64,000 nt of DNA from Erythrophleum ivorense (lineage: Eukaryota; Streptophyta; Magnoliopsida; Fabales; Fabaceae): contig JAIUCV010000103.1 in NCBI GenBank assembly GCA_026724425.1, forward strand, positions 744,001 to 808,000, given 5' to 3'. The notes under the pieces are model-generated. The model saw nothing but the letters and a program-made list of their open reading frames with translations, was not told where the DNA came from and made no database searches. The position numbers were made by a program, and so were the translations under genes. This document shows, piece by piece, positions 13,101 to 24,797 of the stretch. Each line of letters starts with the position of its first letter. The first letter of the stretch is position 1.

Positions 13101-13840
13101 CCCTTGTTTACACATAAATTAAAGTAAGCATAAGTTACAAAAGCCTTTAATGCTTAACAATATTTACTAGTACGATATAATCTTTCCTCTCTCTTATGAA
13201 ATGAGACAAACCTTACACTCATACCCTTCGATTCCTCTATTTTTTTCCTCTCCCAAATACTATCCCCACTAGCTTTTAGACATCTAAGCCTGCAAAAATA
13301 TTTCACTCACTCAAACCCCACCCTTACCAGCTTGTAAACACTACCCCCATAGTGAACAAAGTTAATAATGGCAAACATGGATTCGTTGTGCAAAACGTAG
13401 GAACTATGTACCTTTACAAAAGCAAGATGCAAGGATGAAGGAACCAAGTAATGAAATATTTTAGTTTCTTCCGTAAAAGGAAGGTGCAACAATGGAGGAA
13501 ATTATCTTGTCGATACAGCAGTTGAATATGGAATGTACTAGAGCAAATGCAAGCTTCATTTTAGTTGAGGGGAAGGACAATGGCCACGTGGCATGCTCTT
13601 GTGAGTCAATTGCTTGAATGGTTTAGATTAGGGAAGTAGATTCTTCCCAAAGAAGAAGAAGAAGAAGAAGAAGATGAAACACATTGTTTCATTAAAAAGG
13701 AAATGTTGTTTTTCATGACTTGATGTGATATCACATTATAATGTCCCTCAAATTGGATGAACATTGGAGATCACAACAAATTGAGTGCTCAAGTTCATAT
13801 GTGAACTTGAAAAAAATCCAAACTCATGATTGTATAGTTG
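10120..13840. mobile_element. ~3.7-kb segment bounded by long inverted repeats, candidate non-autonomous DNA element
   Basis: The left arm (about 10120-10385) is the reverse complement of the right arm (about 13545-13840). The arms share 'aaggacaatggccac', 'gaagtagattctt', 'catgactt' and 'aatgtccct' in matching order, at roughly 70-80% identity by eye. Arms of nearly 300 bp suggest a Mutator-like or fold-back DNA element, but I found neither transposase nor a clear target duplication at the ends. The interior is AT-rich and non-coding. It contains a separate 40-bp direct repeat (10553-10592 and 10687-10726). Confidence 0.55.
10553..10726. repeat. Pair of ~40-bp direct repeats
   Basis: A block reading 'tgtatttttgca[g/a]caaa[a/t]gaaatgt' followed by 'aatagtata' occurs at 10553-10592 and again at 10687-10726, about 134 bp apart. 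It lies inside the inverted-repeat-bounded segment. Confidence 0.6.
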
Positions 13841-16329
13841 ACCTCTAAAGTCGTGCCTACCTTTTCCTTAAAATTAGGAATTTTGTGGAGAAAATGTCAA
13901 TAAAGTTAAATATTGTTATTTATGCATTTGAGCATGCATTAAGCATATTGATCTTAAGCTAGCCAAGAAGGCCTAGAAGCAAATGCATGCGCTAGATCCC
14001 TACGATGATGGTCATTATGTGCTTTTATCAAATAGATATAGTGTGTGTTTGGATGGACGGTGACGTTTCCCAAATCATGTTTCAAACAAAGTAATGATTG
14101 TTATTTCTGCGTACCATGGTTGAGCAAACGAGATTTTTAACTTTTTCACCACAAAACCAAACACGCTAATAGTAAAGTTAGTAAATGGAATTAGAAGGCT
14201 AGCATAAGAAACTCAATGAAAGATAATCAATTATGGGAGAGCTTAATCATAGTTTGACCAACCTTAATCTACTTGATCATGAGTTTGAATTTAGAGATTA
14301 TTAATTAAGAAAAATTGTATTATTAAATTTGATTTTAAATAATAGCATCTCAGTTATTATTGTGATTATGACAAGTCAATTAACTATTTTTTTAAGTGTT
14401 TTATTTTGCTTGTAGTCATAGTCTTCTTAAAATCATGTTCAATTAAAAAAAGATCACATTTCAAAAGTATGCGAGTCCGAAGAAAAAAAAAATAGGGCTA
14501 CGACTGAATTAACAAAAAAGTTTGAGGTAAAAGTGTAATATTCAATAATGAAATGGTACTGATTATACAATAAATTGTGGGGCCCACCTTCTCCACCGGA
14601 AGACTCAAACTCATCCAACCCATTGTTTTGTCGCAGAGTAACTTATAAATTTTTTATCTTAAAAAAAAAACTCATCAATTGTTTTATTTCTTGTTTCTAT
14701 TTCATTGCTGCAATAAGGATGCAGATGTATCCATGCCTGGCATGCTCTCAGCAATCAGAAGATAGTAATTTGCGTGCACCGATCAGCGAGATACATGTAT
14801 AAATTAAATCTTCTTCATTTTTTTTTTAATAATCGAATGACAAGAGCTCATAGACCACAAAAAACAAAACTTGCAAGTTGCATCTAATCCGACGCTAAAA
14901 AGGCTGCTAAATTTTCCCCAGATTGTTCATATATTTGATGTTTCAAAATTGTTCGTCGAAGGGTGGGGATATGTAAAGTTATTGGAAAAGAGAGTATGAA
15001 GGGGTATTGGAGTCAAACTAAAATTGATTACAAGTTGTGTTCATAAAAAAATAATAAATAATAGAATCTTAAGTCTGAACTTGGTAATCTTTTTTGAGAA
15101 AGTTTGGGGCTAGTCCAATAAAAAATGAGTTTGATTTGATTCGGCCCGTTACTCTTTTTTTGAATTTTTTATTAAAATTTTAGACTTTAACATATATTTA
15201 AATGTTAAAAAAATTTAATTTAACCAATTTTATTATAGTATTATTATATCTAAAAATATTTTAAAAAAATTAAAATTTAAATATAATTAACTCTAAATAT
15301 AATAATACATGTCTTTATCATTTTTTAAAATTAGTATATGTATAAAAAAATTAAACTTATCATGTTAAAATTTATATTTAAATGAAGGTAAATTTATTAT
15401 ACTAGACTAATAGAGAACTTAAATTTAATAATAAAAGATAAATGAATAAAATTTAATAATATATATATATATATTGTGTGTGTGTATATATATGTATGTA
15501 TATATAAAGCTAGTGGGTCAAGTTTAAAAAAAATTTAAGCCTACCTGGTTTTAAAAATAGATTTTTTTAAGCAAATATACTTTTTTAGACTTATATTTAT
15601 ATTTTTTGGATCAATGAATTTTTTAACCCATAATTAAGTATAAGTTAGACTAACTTTTTTTTTTCAAAAAAATTATCCTTAAGTAAAATTAACAACATGT
15701 AAATAAAATTTAAAAAAATTAATAAACTATAAGAAAATTTATCATTTATATTTTTATTAAAAAATTAATAACCAACACATACAATTACACCTAAATTTGC
15801 TGCTTTTCTTATTACCACCGGCAACTTGATTTCAATATTCTTCTTAAGATATTTCTTAATTATTTTAATCCATTACCTCATTTTTAAATTTCTAACCGTC
15901 AGTGCAAATTGTAGTATAGTACTATATAATTTTATACAAGTTTTGGAATTTCTACAATAAATAAATTTATTATATCGTACAATAAATGAAAGATAAAATA
16001 TATATATATATATATACAAAAGTGAAATAGGTCTTATATAAATTCTCGTATGCGCTTGTATTACACTATTTTTAAAATGAAATTATATAGTGTATGCATA
16101 AAAATATCTGCTTAAAAAATTTTATCTATATATTATATCTTCTTTATATCTCATTTTATTTTCATTACTGTTTTTTTTCTTATATATGAACAACACTTAA
16201 AAGATTTCCTAGAAAGCGGATCGTTACTTTTCATTGTAATCTGTCTTTACCCCGTGGTGGGTTTGCATTTTTTGGTAAGCTAAAACCTTGATCCTCCCAG
16301 CTCCTAGGTTTGAAGAGGAAAGGGATGAA
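13841..16329. other. AT-rich spacer with simple repeats, no gene
   Basis: The stretch holds an (AT)/(GT) microsatellite at about 15458-15507, a second (AT)n near 16000-16015, and long AT-rich runs. A GAA microsatellite lies just to the left (13653-13673). No frame has codon structure or domains worth reporting. Confidence 0.45.
14043..14167. mobile_element. Candidate small MITE with 'GTTTGG' terminal inverted repeats
   Basis: The left end 'gtgtgtttggatgg' and the right end 'aaaaccaaacacgc' are imperfect reverse complements 125 bp apart. This end type is common in plant MITEs. No convincing target duplication was seen, so chance pairing is not excluded. Confidence 0.35.
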
Positions 16330-17689
16330 GGGTGATGTGTGTGCTGAGAGTGGGGGTGGATCCTAATAAATGTCAGCTTCAGCTTAGAAAAGAAGCTTTA
16401 GTGATTAGGGACAGCACACCAATACCTCACCTCATCACTCATCACTCATGGCGGTGCCGCTTCTTCTATTTGCTTAACAAGTAAACTGCAACACCCAACC
16501 TTAGATTCCTGTCCAACCAAATTTTCAATTCTATTTCTATTTTATATTTCATCTAAATTATACAATTTCTCTGTATTATTCTGTGTCTGGGAGAGCTCTC
16601 AAAGCTAACAATTTGTTTCTGGCATTAAAATACTTAGTTCCCCACTTAAGAAATCCATATTCGAAAAAGCTTAAAGTTCAGAAAAAGAAAAAGCACCCTG
16701 AAAGCAAACCCCCAAAAAAAGAAAAAGAAAAGCAAGATATAGCAAGAGAATTCATTGGGGTTGGGTTGCATTTGATCTTCCACTAGTCATTTCTCCGTTG
16801 ATATGCTGAAGCTCTTTAGGGTTTAACAGTGCATCTTCGGCTTCTTTCTCGTGGTCTCTGTCGTTTTATCGTCTTTGCAGGTAATTCTTATTTTATTCTT
16901 TTCTATTGTTTCCAGTAAATTCCACTCTATCAAACCTTATAATACTTATTTGGCCATAAATAAAAACCCCTTCTAGTGCACGGAACTTTTGGTTTCTGAG
17001 ATAGTTTTTTCCCCTGAACTCGTATAACTAGTTGGAATCATGTCTCTTGTAGGATTGTTGATGTGTCTTAATTTAGATCCCAGATCAATTTCTCTTTTCC
17101 CTCCCAGTTTGGAAGCATGGTTCAATTTACATTTTTTATCAGCTTGATTAGGATACCCAAAATGTTTATCCTTTCTTACGAGGGAAGAAAGTGCGGAACA
17201 CTGCAAAATAATCTTACTTCATCTCAGAACCTAGTGCACTATCTTTTGTCATATAAATTGAATTTGACTGACCCCCCTCCCCTTACCCCCTCTTTTGTAA
17301 CGAGTAGTCATTTAGCTTCTGGACGATCAGATTGTTATTTTTGCTTAATCTTCTTTTGTGCTATATCTTTGCATTGGCATTTGAAATTTGGTGAAGTGCT
17401 GAATTATCTAGCCCTGAAATTTTGCTAGTTGCAGGGTAGTTCGTGATTCACTAGTAGTTCATAATTTGGTTCCTAATATTGCATGCTGGCATTTAATTTA
17501 GCACTACCTGTGTGCCACGAATTGTAAGTTTCTTTTCTATCAGAGTCAGTTGTTCTATGATGGAATGTGATTTTACATAATACGAATTCAGTGTTTCGTG
17601 ATGCAACTTTGTGTATATACGATCTAGTGGATCAATTACCGTCAACTTTGCAAGAGAAAAATATGTAATTGTTTACAGTCTAATGTGAT

Positions 17690-18060
17690 ATGACAGCCTG
17701 ATGAAACTCACCAACTGATCTTATTTATAAATGGAATTACAGCCTCTTCCTCTCAACAGAGGAGAGAAAGAATAGCAATCACAGTAACAGAGCTGGAATT
17801 AAGCTAGAAAAACAGAAATAGAACAGAAGTAGAGTCTCCTTCCTTAACCTAGAGGTAGGAAGAAAACAGTACAGCTAGAGAAAACAGCAATGAACACATA
17901 AAGGAAAGAAAATCACTTCTCTAGTATTTGAGAGACTAGAGCACTCTCCCTAACGCTCCACCAACTTCCTTCCTATGCTCACACTCACCCAAGCTTAAAA
18001 AACCCACAATGCATCCCTCTCTCTTTCTTACATCTAGCTGTACACGTGAGAAGTTAGTTG
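17690..18060 (-). repeat. Possible LTR remnant in the 5'UTR intron of the TOL gene
   Basis: Read on the minus strand, this block looks like the R-U5 part of an LTR. It has a leader-like run with 'ctctcctctgttgagagg', 'ggctgtaattcc' and a start-like 'tataaataag'. It is less AT-rich than the intron around it. I could not find a second copy or clear TG...CA ends, so this is a weak call. Confidence 0.25.
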
Positions 18061-18307
18061 TGCAATTCGACCTCAATTATTTTGCCCAACCTTCCTTATT
18101 CCCCGTGATGTAAACCTTTTCACATTTGAGCTTTCAAAAACTTCTGTAAGCTCTGTTTGCTTCTCTTTAACAAAAGCCAATAAACCACCTAGGTTTACTC
18201 CTTGATATACAATTCCTGTAATCCATTTTGTTCCTTGTTGGTTTCCTCTTCTAAAATATCTTGTAACCTTTTATGTTTTTATTAATTTTGTAGATTTTTG
18301 GAGAAAA

Positions 18308-21300
18308 ATGGCTGCTGAGCTTGTTAATGCTGCAACAAGTGAGAAACTGGCTGAAACTGATTGGATAAAAAATATTGAAATCTGTGAATTAGTTGCTCAT
18401 GATCAAAGGTATCTGCAATGTTTTCATCTATTTGCATTGTATTGTTTCTTTCTGATTGATGAACGTCTTAAAACATTACTAAGAGAAATGGATAGCTGAT
18501 ATATGTTAATGAATTTGTTGCCAACTGTATCACATCAAACTAAATGATATATGTTGTTGGTATTTTTTATGCTGGTTCTTAAGATTTTTCTTTTTATCAT
18601 TGGAAGATAATCCTTGCAATTGCAAATGATCATTATAGCATGCTATGCCAAAATGATTGCTGAGTTCTTGGATCCAAAATTTTTTCATCCCAACTGCATT
18701 TACAGTATTCCTCATTTTTTTTTTGTTTCTCGGAATAAAACCTTAAATTAGAAGCCTTCAGTTGGTGAACAACTGATATCTGGTGCCTAACTTAGTTTGT
18801 AATTCTAACTATGTTCATCAGCATTTTTGTTCATTACCACACCTAGCCTGGTGCTTGATCCTGGCTGGTGTTTTCACTAGATTATGAACATAGATGAGCT
18901 CTTTAATGTGGCAGAATAATCCAAGCAGTATCACTTTTGTTAATGCGTATTTTGTGAACATGAAGGCAAGCTAGAGATGTTGTTAAAGCTATCAAAAAGA
19001 GATTGAGCAGCAAAAACCCCAATACTCAACTTTATGCAGTCATGGTGAGTATAATGACTTCCCTATGTTTTGGTGTCATAGAAACTTCCATGTGAATTTT
19101 CTAAATAGTTTGCCTATATGCAAAATTTATGAAAGACCAGAGTTTAATGCTACATAGTTTTAGCTATAACTGAACCTGTGAAGCTTGGTTATGTGACTAT
19201 TTCCAACTGAATTTATGTTGCAAGCTTTCCTGCTCTATGGTTTCCTTCTAAGTCATTTCTTGATTAATTTTCTAGCTATTGGAAATGTTGATGAACAATA
19301 TTGGAGATCACATTCATAAGCAGGTGATTGATACGGGAATTATTCCTATTCTTGTGAAAATTGTGAAGAAGAAGGTGTGAATTTTCTGTATACAGGCTAT
19401 TGTCCTTCAGTTATTTTAATATTTCTTATAACCTCATAATTATTTTGTCTTCTTTCTTTAATTGCAGTCAGATTTGCCAGTAAGAGAGCGGATATTTCTC
19501 CTGCTAGATGCCACTCAAACATCCCTTGGTGGTGCTTCTGGAAAGTTTCCCCAGTATTATAATGCATACTATGATTTGGTGGTAGGTACAGATATGCGAA
19601 ACAAATTTCTAGGATTCTTATGGGTTGATCTAGATTCTAGAATAATTTGATTAACAGGTGCTAGCTAGGCTTCTATCTTGGCATGGCGAGAAAGAAGTGA
19701 GGTTTTTTAAATATATGATGTTGAAAATCAAACTGATGATACATAGTTCTTAGTTTTCATAGATGAAATTGTAGGTAGATGAAGCTGATATAGTACACGT
19801 AAATCAATCAAGTCAAAAATTGCATCTCTAACATGTGCTGCATTATGGTAATGGTAGGTCAAGCCATATCAAAGTTGTTATAGTTTTATTTGTGATGATT
19901 TTTTTGGGAAGATTGTGCTAATTGGTAAGAATGAGGCAATACTGAAGGCAACAGACAGTGGTTTGTTTGTCCTAAATCCTGTGGGTGGTCTGCAAACATG
20001 CTGGATATCAGACATTTAGAACTCTTTTTTCTGCCAATAAAACTTTTCTAACACATAGTTGTTGCCTAACTTTCACATTCCACTTCCTTTGTACATGACA
20101 CAAGTGAAGCGATTTTATATGAGCACTTTTTTGTTAATATTAGGTTCTTATAAATCCTTTAAATGTTTATGCTGAAGCAAAAGCCTACTATTACATTCTG
20201 TTTATATGTTTTACAGAGTGCTGGTGTGCAGTTTCCTCAGAGTGATCATGTGGTCCAATCAAATTGTCCTAGTTCACAACCTAGCAAGACGACTAATGTA
20301 CTGAATGGGGGGCAGGCCTCAACTAGAGTTGAAGGGATTCCTCAGCAAGCGGAGTCTCAGGCTGTTCCTGAATCTAGGTGACTTTGCTTTTATTTTTTCT
20401 TTTAGGGTGGGGCGGACAATGTGATAAGAAGAATTAGCCAAACATACTAGTCTTAGGTCAAGTAAAATGAACCTAAAGAGATAAAGGTCAAAGTCTCTTA
20501 CAACCCTTTTTCTGTTTATTGGTAAATTCATAAGGGACAGTGATTGATGTGGTTCTGGTGAACTGGTGGCGAAATAACCCAGAAAATGTGTTCTTATCAT
20601 CATATTTTTTTCTAGCAAAGAAAATATCTTATTCTGCACATATTTTTTGCAGCATTATTCAAAAGGCTAGTAATGCATTAGAAGTTCTAAAAGAAGTCCT
20701 TGATGCTGTTGATGCCCAGCATCCTGAGGTATGTTAAGAATCTATCCTACTGGAGTCAGAATTTGGCATTCCAAGAATATGACTCACATTTTTGTCTTGA
20801 TTTATAATAAAGATATAATTGCATTGACATGCCTCTTTATGCTTCTCCAGTAAAAAGGATAAACTTCTCATATTTGTTTTGGTTTTGGGCATGTTATTGA
20901 TACCGATGACTAAGATTGATAGGCTCAAATCAGTCCTTGATATTGGATGGTTTAGTTGTTTGGTAGCAATAATCTTATGATGAACGATATTTTTATGGCA
21001 TAATCTATCAGCTTGTCTACAGGAATAAGGATCAAAGCAAAAAACTCATGAGCTTTTTCTGATAAAGTTTGAGATTCTAGTATCACTCATTGGGGAACAT
21101 TCAAGACTTTCGGCATAGTAAATCCTGGGCCAGATTGTCAGACCAAAAGAGAGAGTACTCTACACAAAAACCTACATCCATGATGGTCCCTAAGGTTCTA
21201 GTGAAAAATGCAACCATGTTTTCCTTACAGCAGCATTTCTGGAGAATTTCACGGCAACATCATGAAGAATTTAGCGACAATTTTTTTCTTTTTAAAAAAG

Positions 21301-22341
21301 AAAACAAGGAGACATCTTCAGTGTTACAGACCAACTAAAAATATTGAGACATCTAGCTGCTGTAGGAAGGAATTTGTCAGAGGAATATGACATTCTTTAA
21401 ATGTTGTTTTTCTAGTATTTTCTTAAAATATATTTATGGATCGTGTGAACAAAGACATTTCTCCATTTGCTGAAAATCTGAAATTATGTTATGTCGTTTC
21501 AGGGAGCAAGGGATGAGTTCACCCTTGACCTTGTAGAACAATGTTCATTTCAGAAGCAAAGGGTAATGCATCTTGTGATGACTTCTCGGTAAGGCTGCTT
21601 TAAATTTCCTTTTCATGCTTTAGGCCTATATATTTCTTCTGTCCTCTCCTTTCTGGATTTAAAATGGTTCGGAGGATTGATGATAATGCCTTTTGGCTTC
21701 TGATCTGTTGGTCTGTAGAGATGAGAGAATAGTTTCTCAAGCAATTGAATTAAATGAGCAGCTTCAGAAAGTTCTTTGTAGACATGATGACCTTCTTTCA
21801 GGCAGAGCTACAACAATTGCTAATCGTTTTGAACATGAAGAAGAGGAGGAGGAAGAGGAGGCTGAACAGTTATTCCGGAGGTACCTTGTCTGTTCTTTAA
21901 ACCCACTATTATTATTCACTTTTAAACACTGGATTTTGAATATTTCTTCATCTCTGTATGATAACACCTAGAAGATTACGCAAAGGAAAGGCTTGTGCAA
22001 GGCCTGAAGATGAAGAGACTGCATCTGAGTTCCCTCCTTTGGGTTTGCTTGGAGAAAGACTGAATCGTCCCCTGATAAGACCACTCTCTTTGGAGCCATC
22101 TCGAGGCGCTGATATTCGTTCTCCACCTGCTGCAAATCCACTGCCAAACGCAAATCATGTCAATAGAGAGCCTTCTCGTGTTGCAATTCCTCCCCCACCT
22201 GCAAAGCACATTGAGAGAGAGAGATTTTTCCAGGAAAACAAGATGGATGGTTCTACTTTGGCTGGCCACATGAGGGGCCTCTCCCTACATAGTCTCAATG
22301 GCAGTAGCTCCCACAGTGGAAGCTTCGATTCCAGTGACTGA
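18308..22341 (+). CDS. TOL: TOM1-like protein (TOL family), VHS + GAT domains
   Basis: Nine coding exons: 18308-18408, 18966-19044, 19276-19374, 19468-19581, 20217-20377, 20653-20728, 21503-21588, 21719-21880 and 21972-22341. They total 1248 nt, or 415 residues, with all phases consistent. The VHS domain spans roughly residues 5-135 (NIEICELVA, LLEMLMNNIGDHIHKQVI, KKSDLPVRERIFLLLDATQ). A GAT domain lies at about 186-275 (IIQKASNALEVLKEVLDAVD; IELNEQLQKVLCRHDDLL). An acidic run is near residues 280-290, and the tail is proline- and serine-rich. In plants TOL proteins bind ubiquitinated plasma-membrane cargo and act as an ESCRT-0-like step toward the vacuole. The start codon is the family's usual MAAELV. 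The family varies in length mainly in the tail, so 415 residues is unremarkable. No defects seen. Confidence 0.93.
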
Positions 22342-22471
22342 TCTATTAACAAAAGGCCCTGCTTTACTTCCATTTATCCTTTTTGATCTTTCAAAGTGGG
22401 GTTAGAAGTTTTAGTTGTGAGAATTTGATGATTTCTGTTTGTCTCAGTGGGCTTCGTGTGAGGAAAAAAAA

Positions 22472-22500
22472 GGGGGGGGGGGCGCTGGGGTGAGGAGGGG
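22472..22500 (+). other. Four-run G tract in TOL 3'UTR (possible G-quadruplex)
   Basis: A run of ten G is followed by 'cgct', GGGG, 'tgagga' and GGGG on the transcribed-sense strand. The spacing allows four G tracts with short loops. It lies about 130 bases after the TOL stop codon. Confidence 0.4.
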
Positions 22501-22973
22501 AGAAGAACACAACTTTTTGAGTTCATAGAAATATGGAATGCTCTTTTTGGGTTAGTCCTGCAGTTTGTACTTTTCATGTGCAGGTGTGCTACTGTTTCTT
22601 CTTTTATAATTTCTAGGACACTACATATTTTCTTTTTCCTTCCTTGACTATAAACTTTGTTAAAATTCTTTGAAGATACATTGTTGTTTGTAATTATTTT
22701 TATTTGTGGAGAATATTATATAATGCCTGTCTCAGAGTACATCATCTGACTCCGATGTCTCGTGTCTGTACCCTTTGTTGGACAAAACGTTAATAACAAT
22801 GCTTTCCATACAAGTGGAATTTTGCTGAGTATACAAAACAAGGTCACTACAATTTTTCCATCCACAAATGATGCGCCTAAAACAAGGTTTCACAGCTATT
22901 GAGTGTATGCCTTTGATAACAAATGAAGCATATACAAGTGAAACAAAACTCTACTCCCTTAGGGGAAATGTAT

Positions 22974-23601
22974 TCAACGAAACATGGGCAATATTCCCCA
23001 TTGGTGGAGGAATCTCTCATCGGTTATGACTTCTAGAAAGAATAGAAGAAGCACAGCAAGCATAGTTGTTCTTAAATTCCAAGTTTCAGCACTTCTTGTC
23101 CAACTGGAGTCATTTGCTGCCAACAACTCCTCCACACTGCCCAGGGGAGCCAGAGACTGCCTTGAAGCCTAAACTTTTAATCATATATCACAGTATGCTA
23201 GTATGCAACTACATACTTGACGAATATCACATCAATCTACATAATTCAATATCTCAAAAATGATAACAAGGAGTTTACTGGAAAGGAAAGCTTTAGTGTT
23301 TCTGTCAGAAGTCCACAACTCAAAAGAAAACACTAAATATAACATTTCTTGAAGCAATATGGCAGTGTGTGTGACGATGTGTGTTTGTATGTACTTCAGA
23401 AAGGTACCAGTTAAGCTTCAAGATTCGAAACTGCCATGAGACCTACATATAGGAGACTCTCAAATTACAACACCTACCAAATCCGAAATGAAGGTGGGTT
23501 CACATCCTAGAGCAGGAACCCGACCCAATTTTTCTATACCAGATTCCAGAGCCAGTTCTTTGTATTCAACATCAATTTCTTCTATAGTTTCAATATCCTC
23601 A
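22974..23601 (-). CDS. Two 3'-terminal exons of an unidentified minus-strand gene with a C-terminal hydrophobic segment
   Basis: I do not recognise the family. The last exon (23168-22974) has 64 codons and a TGA stop. It follows a good acceptor (tttag) and encodes SRQSLAPLGSVEELLAANDS, then a hydrophobic stretch (TTMLAVLLLFFLEVIT) and an 18-residue tail. The preceding exon (23601-23478) is bounded by ttttgcag and gtaggt, and encodes an acidic 41-residue stretch (EDIETIEEIDVEYKEL, then GRVPALGCEPTFISDL). The phases join exactly (1 + 41 codons, then phase 0). Two in-phase open exons with good splice sites argue for a real gene or a recent pseudogene. The upstream exons are uncertain: one candidate end is near 24798-24840 (ends 'aataag|gtaata'), but no single frame fits it without a shift. 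It would be convergent with TOL and could encode a tail-anchored protein; that is inference. Confidence 0.5.
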
Positions 23602-24797
23602 CTGCAAAACTGTTAATCAAGTAGAAAATTTGAACAAGTGTCTCTTTGTATGTTTCTGGGTCTGTGAGTGAGAAAGGAGAGAGGAAGAGCAAGAAAGAGT
23701 GTGTGTATAGGGACCGTTCAGGTAAGCATTCTCTGTAATATTGTACGTAATCCAATAAGAGAGAGAAAGAAAGAAGAAAATAGAGTACATAAGACTTACT
23801 CAAGAAGGTAAGAGAGAGGAAAAGAAAGAGAGAGTGTGAAACTTGCTCAAGAAAGTCCCACCCACCTCTTTTTTTTTTTCTCTCTCTCTCTCTTTCTCGC
23901 CTCTCTTATAAATTAATTCTCACTCCTCCTTTCTCCCACATTTTTTATTGTCTACCATTGCCTAGGATTATCTTTTTTTCTACATAGATAATGACTTTGG
24001 AAAAGTACGTCCAAGTAGAACATTACATTAATTTCTTTAAAAAAATGTATAAAATTTTAAGTGGATTCTACAGTGCAACTATAGTGTACCGTGTACATTA
24101 GTGACAATTGTTCATTGTGCTAGTAAAAGTCATTCAAATGTGCTAGTAACCAGTTATTAATAGGAATAATGTGTAATTACTAACGGATGATAATTTAAAG
24201 TGTTTGTAATGAATACTCAAAAGTGCTGTTATCCATTGATGATTACCATTAGTAATTAGTTATCGTCACATTAGCAAATCATTACCAACATATTTCCATA
24301 CCCGTTATTAGCACAATGAACCATCATTACTAAATGTACACTAATGTATTTAATTTTTTAGTGTGTACCAAAGAAGTCACCAAAATTTAAACGTTCTATT
24401 AGAGTATTTTTATTTTCACTCTAACTTGTCATAACTCTTTTTGCATTTACTGTTATGTGTATCATCGCATTCGTATAATCTGAATAACAATTGGGAAGTG
24501 TCAATTTTCACTTCCAATTTTATGGTAAGATTAAGTGGCTAACCTCTTGACGGTTCTAGTCTGCACAGACCGATATAAAATAAATCAATAAAAGGACCAC
24601 GTTTTTTTAAGATACCAAATCTGCATGTCAAACATGAGAAACAGCTTAGCCATTTCCATATCGGTTCGAGGGAATAATTTTCATGTGACGTAAAGAATAT
24701 CCAAGTACCAAGCAATGGAAACTCAGCCCATACACTTTCTCAGCCACCAAATGATGAAGATACTAAAAAGATGAGAGCTTCTCAGATTCTAAATTTA
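23602..24797. other. Non-coding stretch (putative intron or spacer) with CT-rich tract and MITE
   Basis: This lies upstream (on the minus strand) of the two exons of the unidentified gene and may be its intron. It contains a purine-rich stretch (23640-23850), a (CT)n tract near 23878-23900 and the fold-back element at 24092-24340. No open frame is convincing. Confidence 0.4.
24092..24340. mobile_element. Fold-back MITE (~250 bp, nearly palindromic)
   Basis: The ends 'tgtacattagtgacaattgt' (from 24092) and the complement of 24304-24340 ('...ccatcattactaaatgtaca') pair over about 36 bp, including 'ttcattgtgctagtaa' against 'ttattagcacaatgaa'. Inner blocks also pair ('taattactaacgg' with 'ccattagtaatta'), so most of the element can fold into one long hairpin. 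It is non-coding and typical of a MITE. The family cannot be assigned and the target duplication is unclear. Confidence 0.6.

Larger units (their letters stand above)
16330..22760 (+). other. TOL: Transcription unit of the TOL gene, with 5'UTR intron
   Basis: A likely 5'UTR exon ends at 16880 (tttgcag|gtaatt). A 1.4-kb intron follows, with acceptor at 18292-18293 (ttttgtag), 14 bases before the start codon. The 5' end is not fixed; 16330-16450 is only a guess from the change in composition. The 3'UTR runs from 22342 to perhaps 22620-22760 and contains a G-rich block at 22472-22500. Confidence 0.5.
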
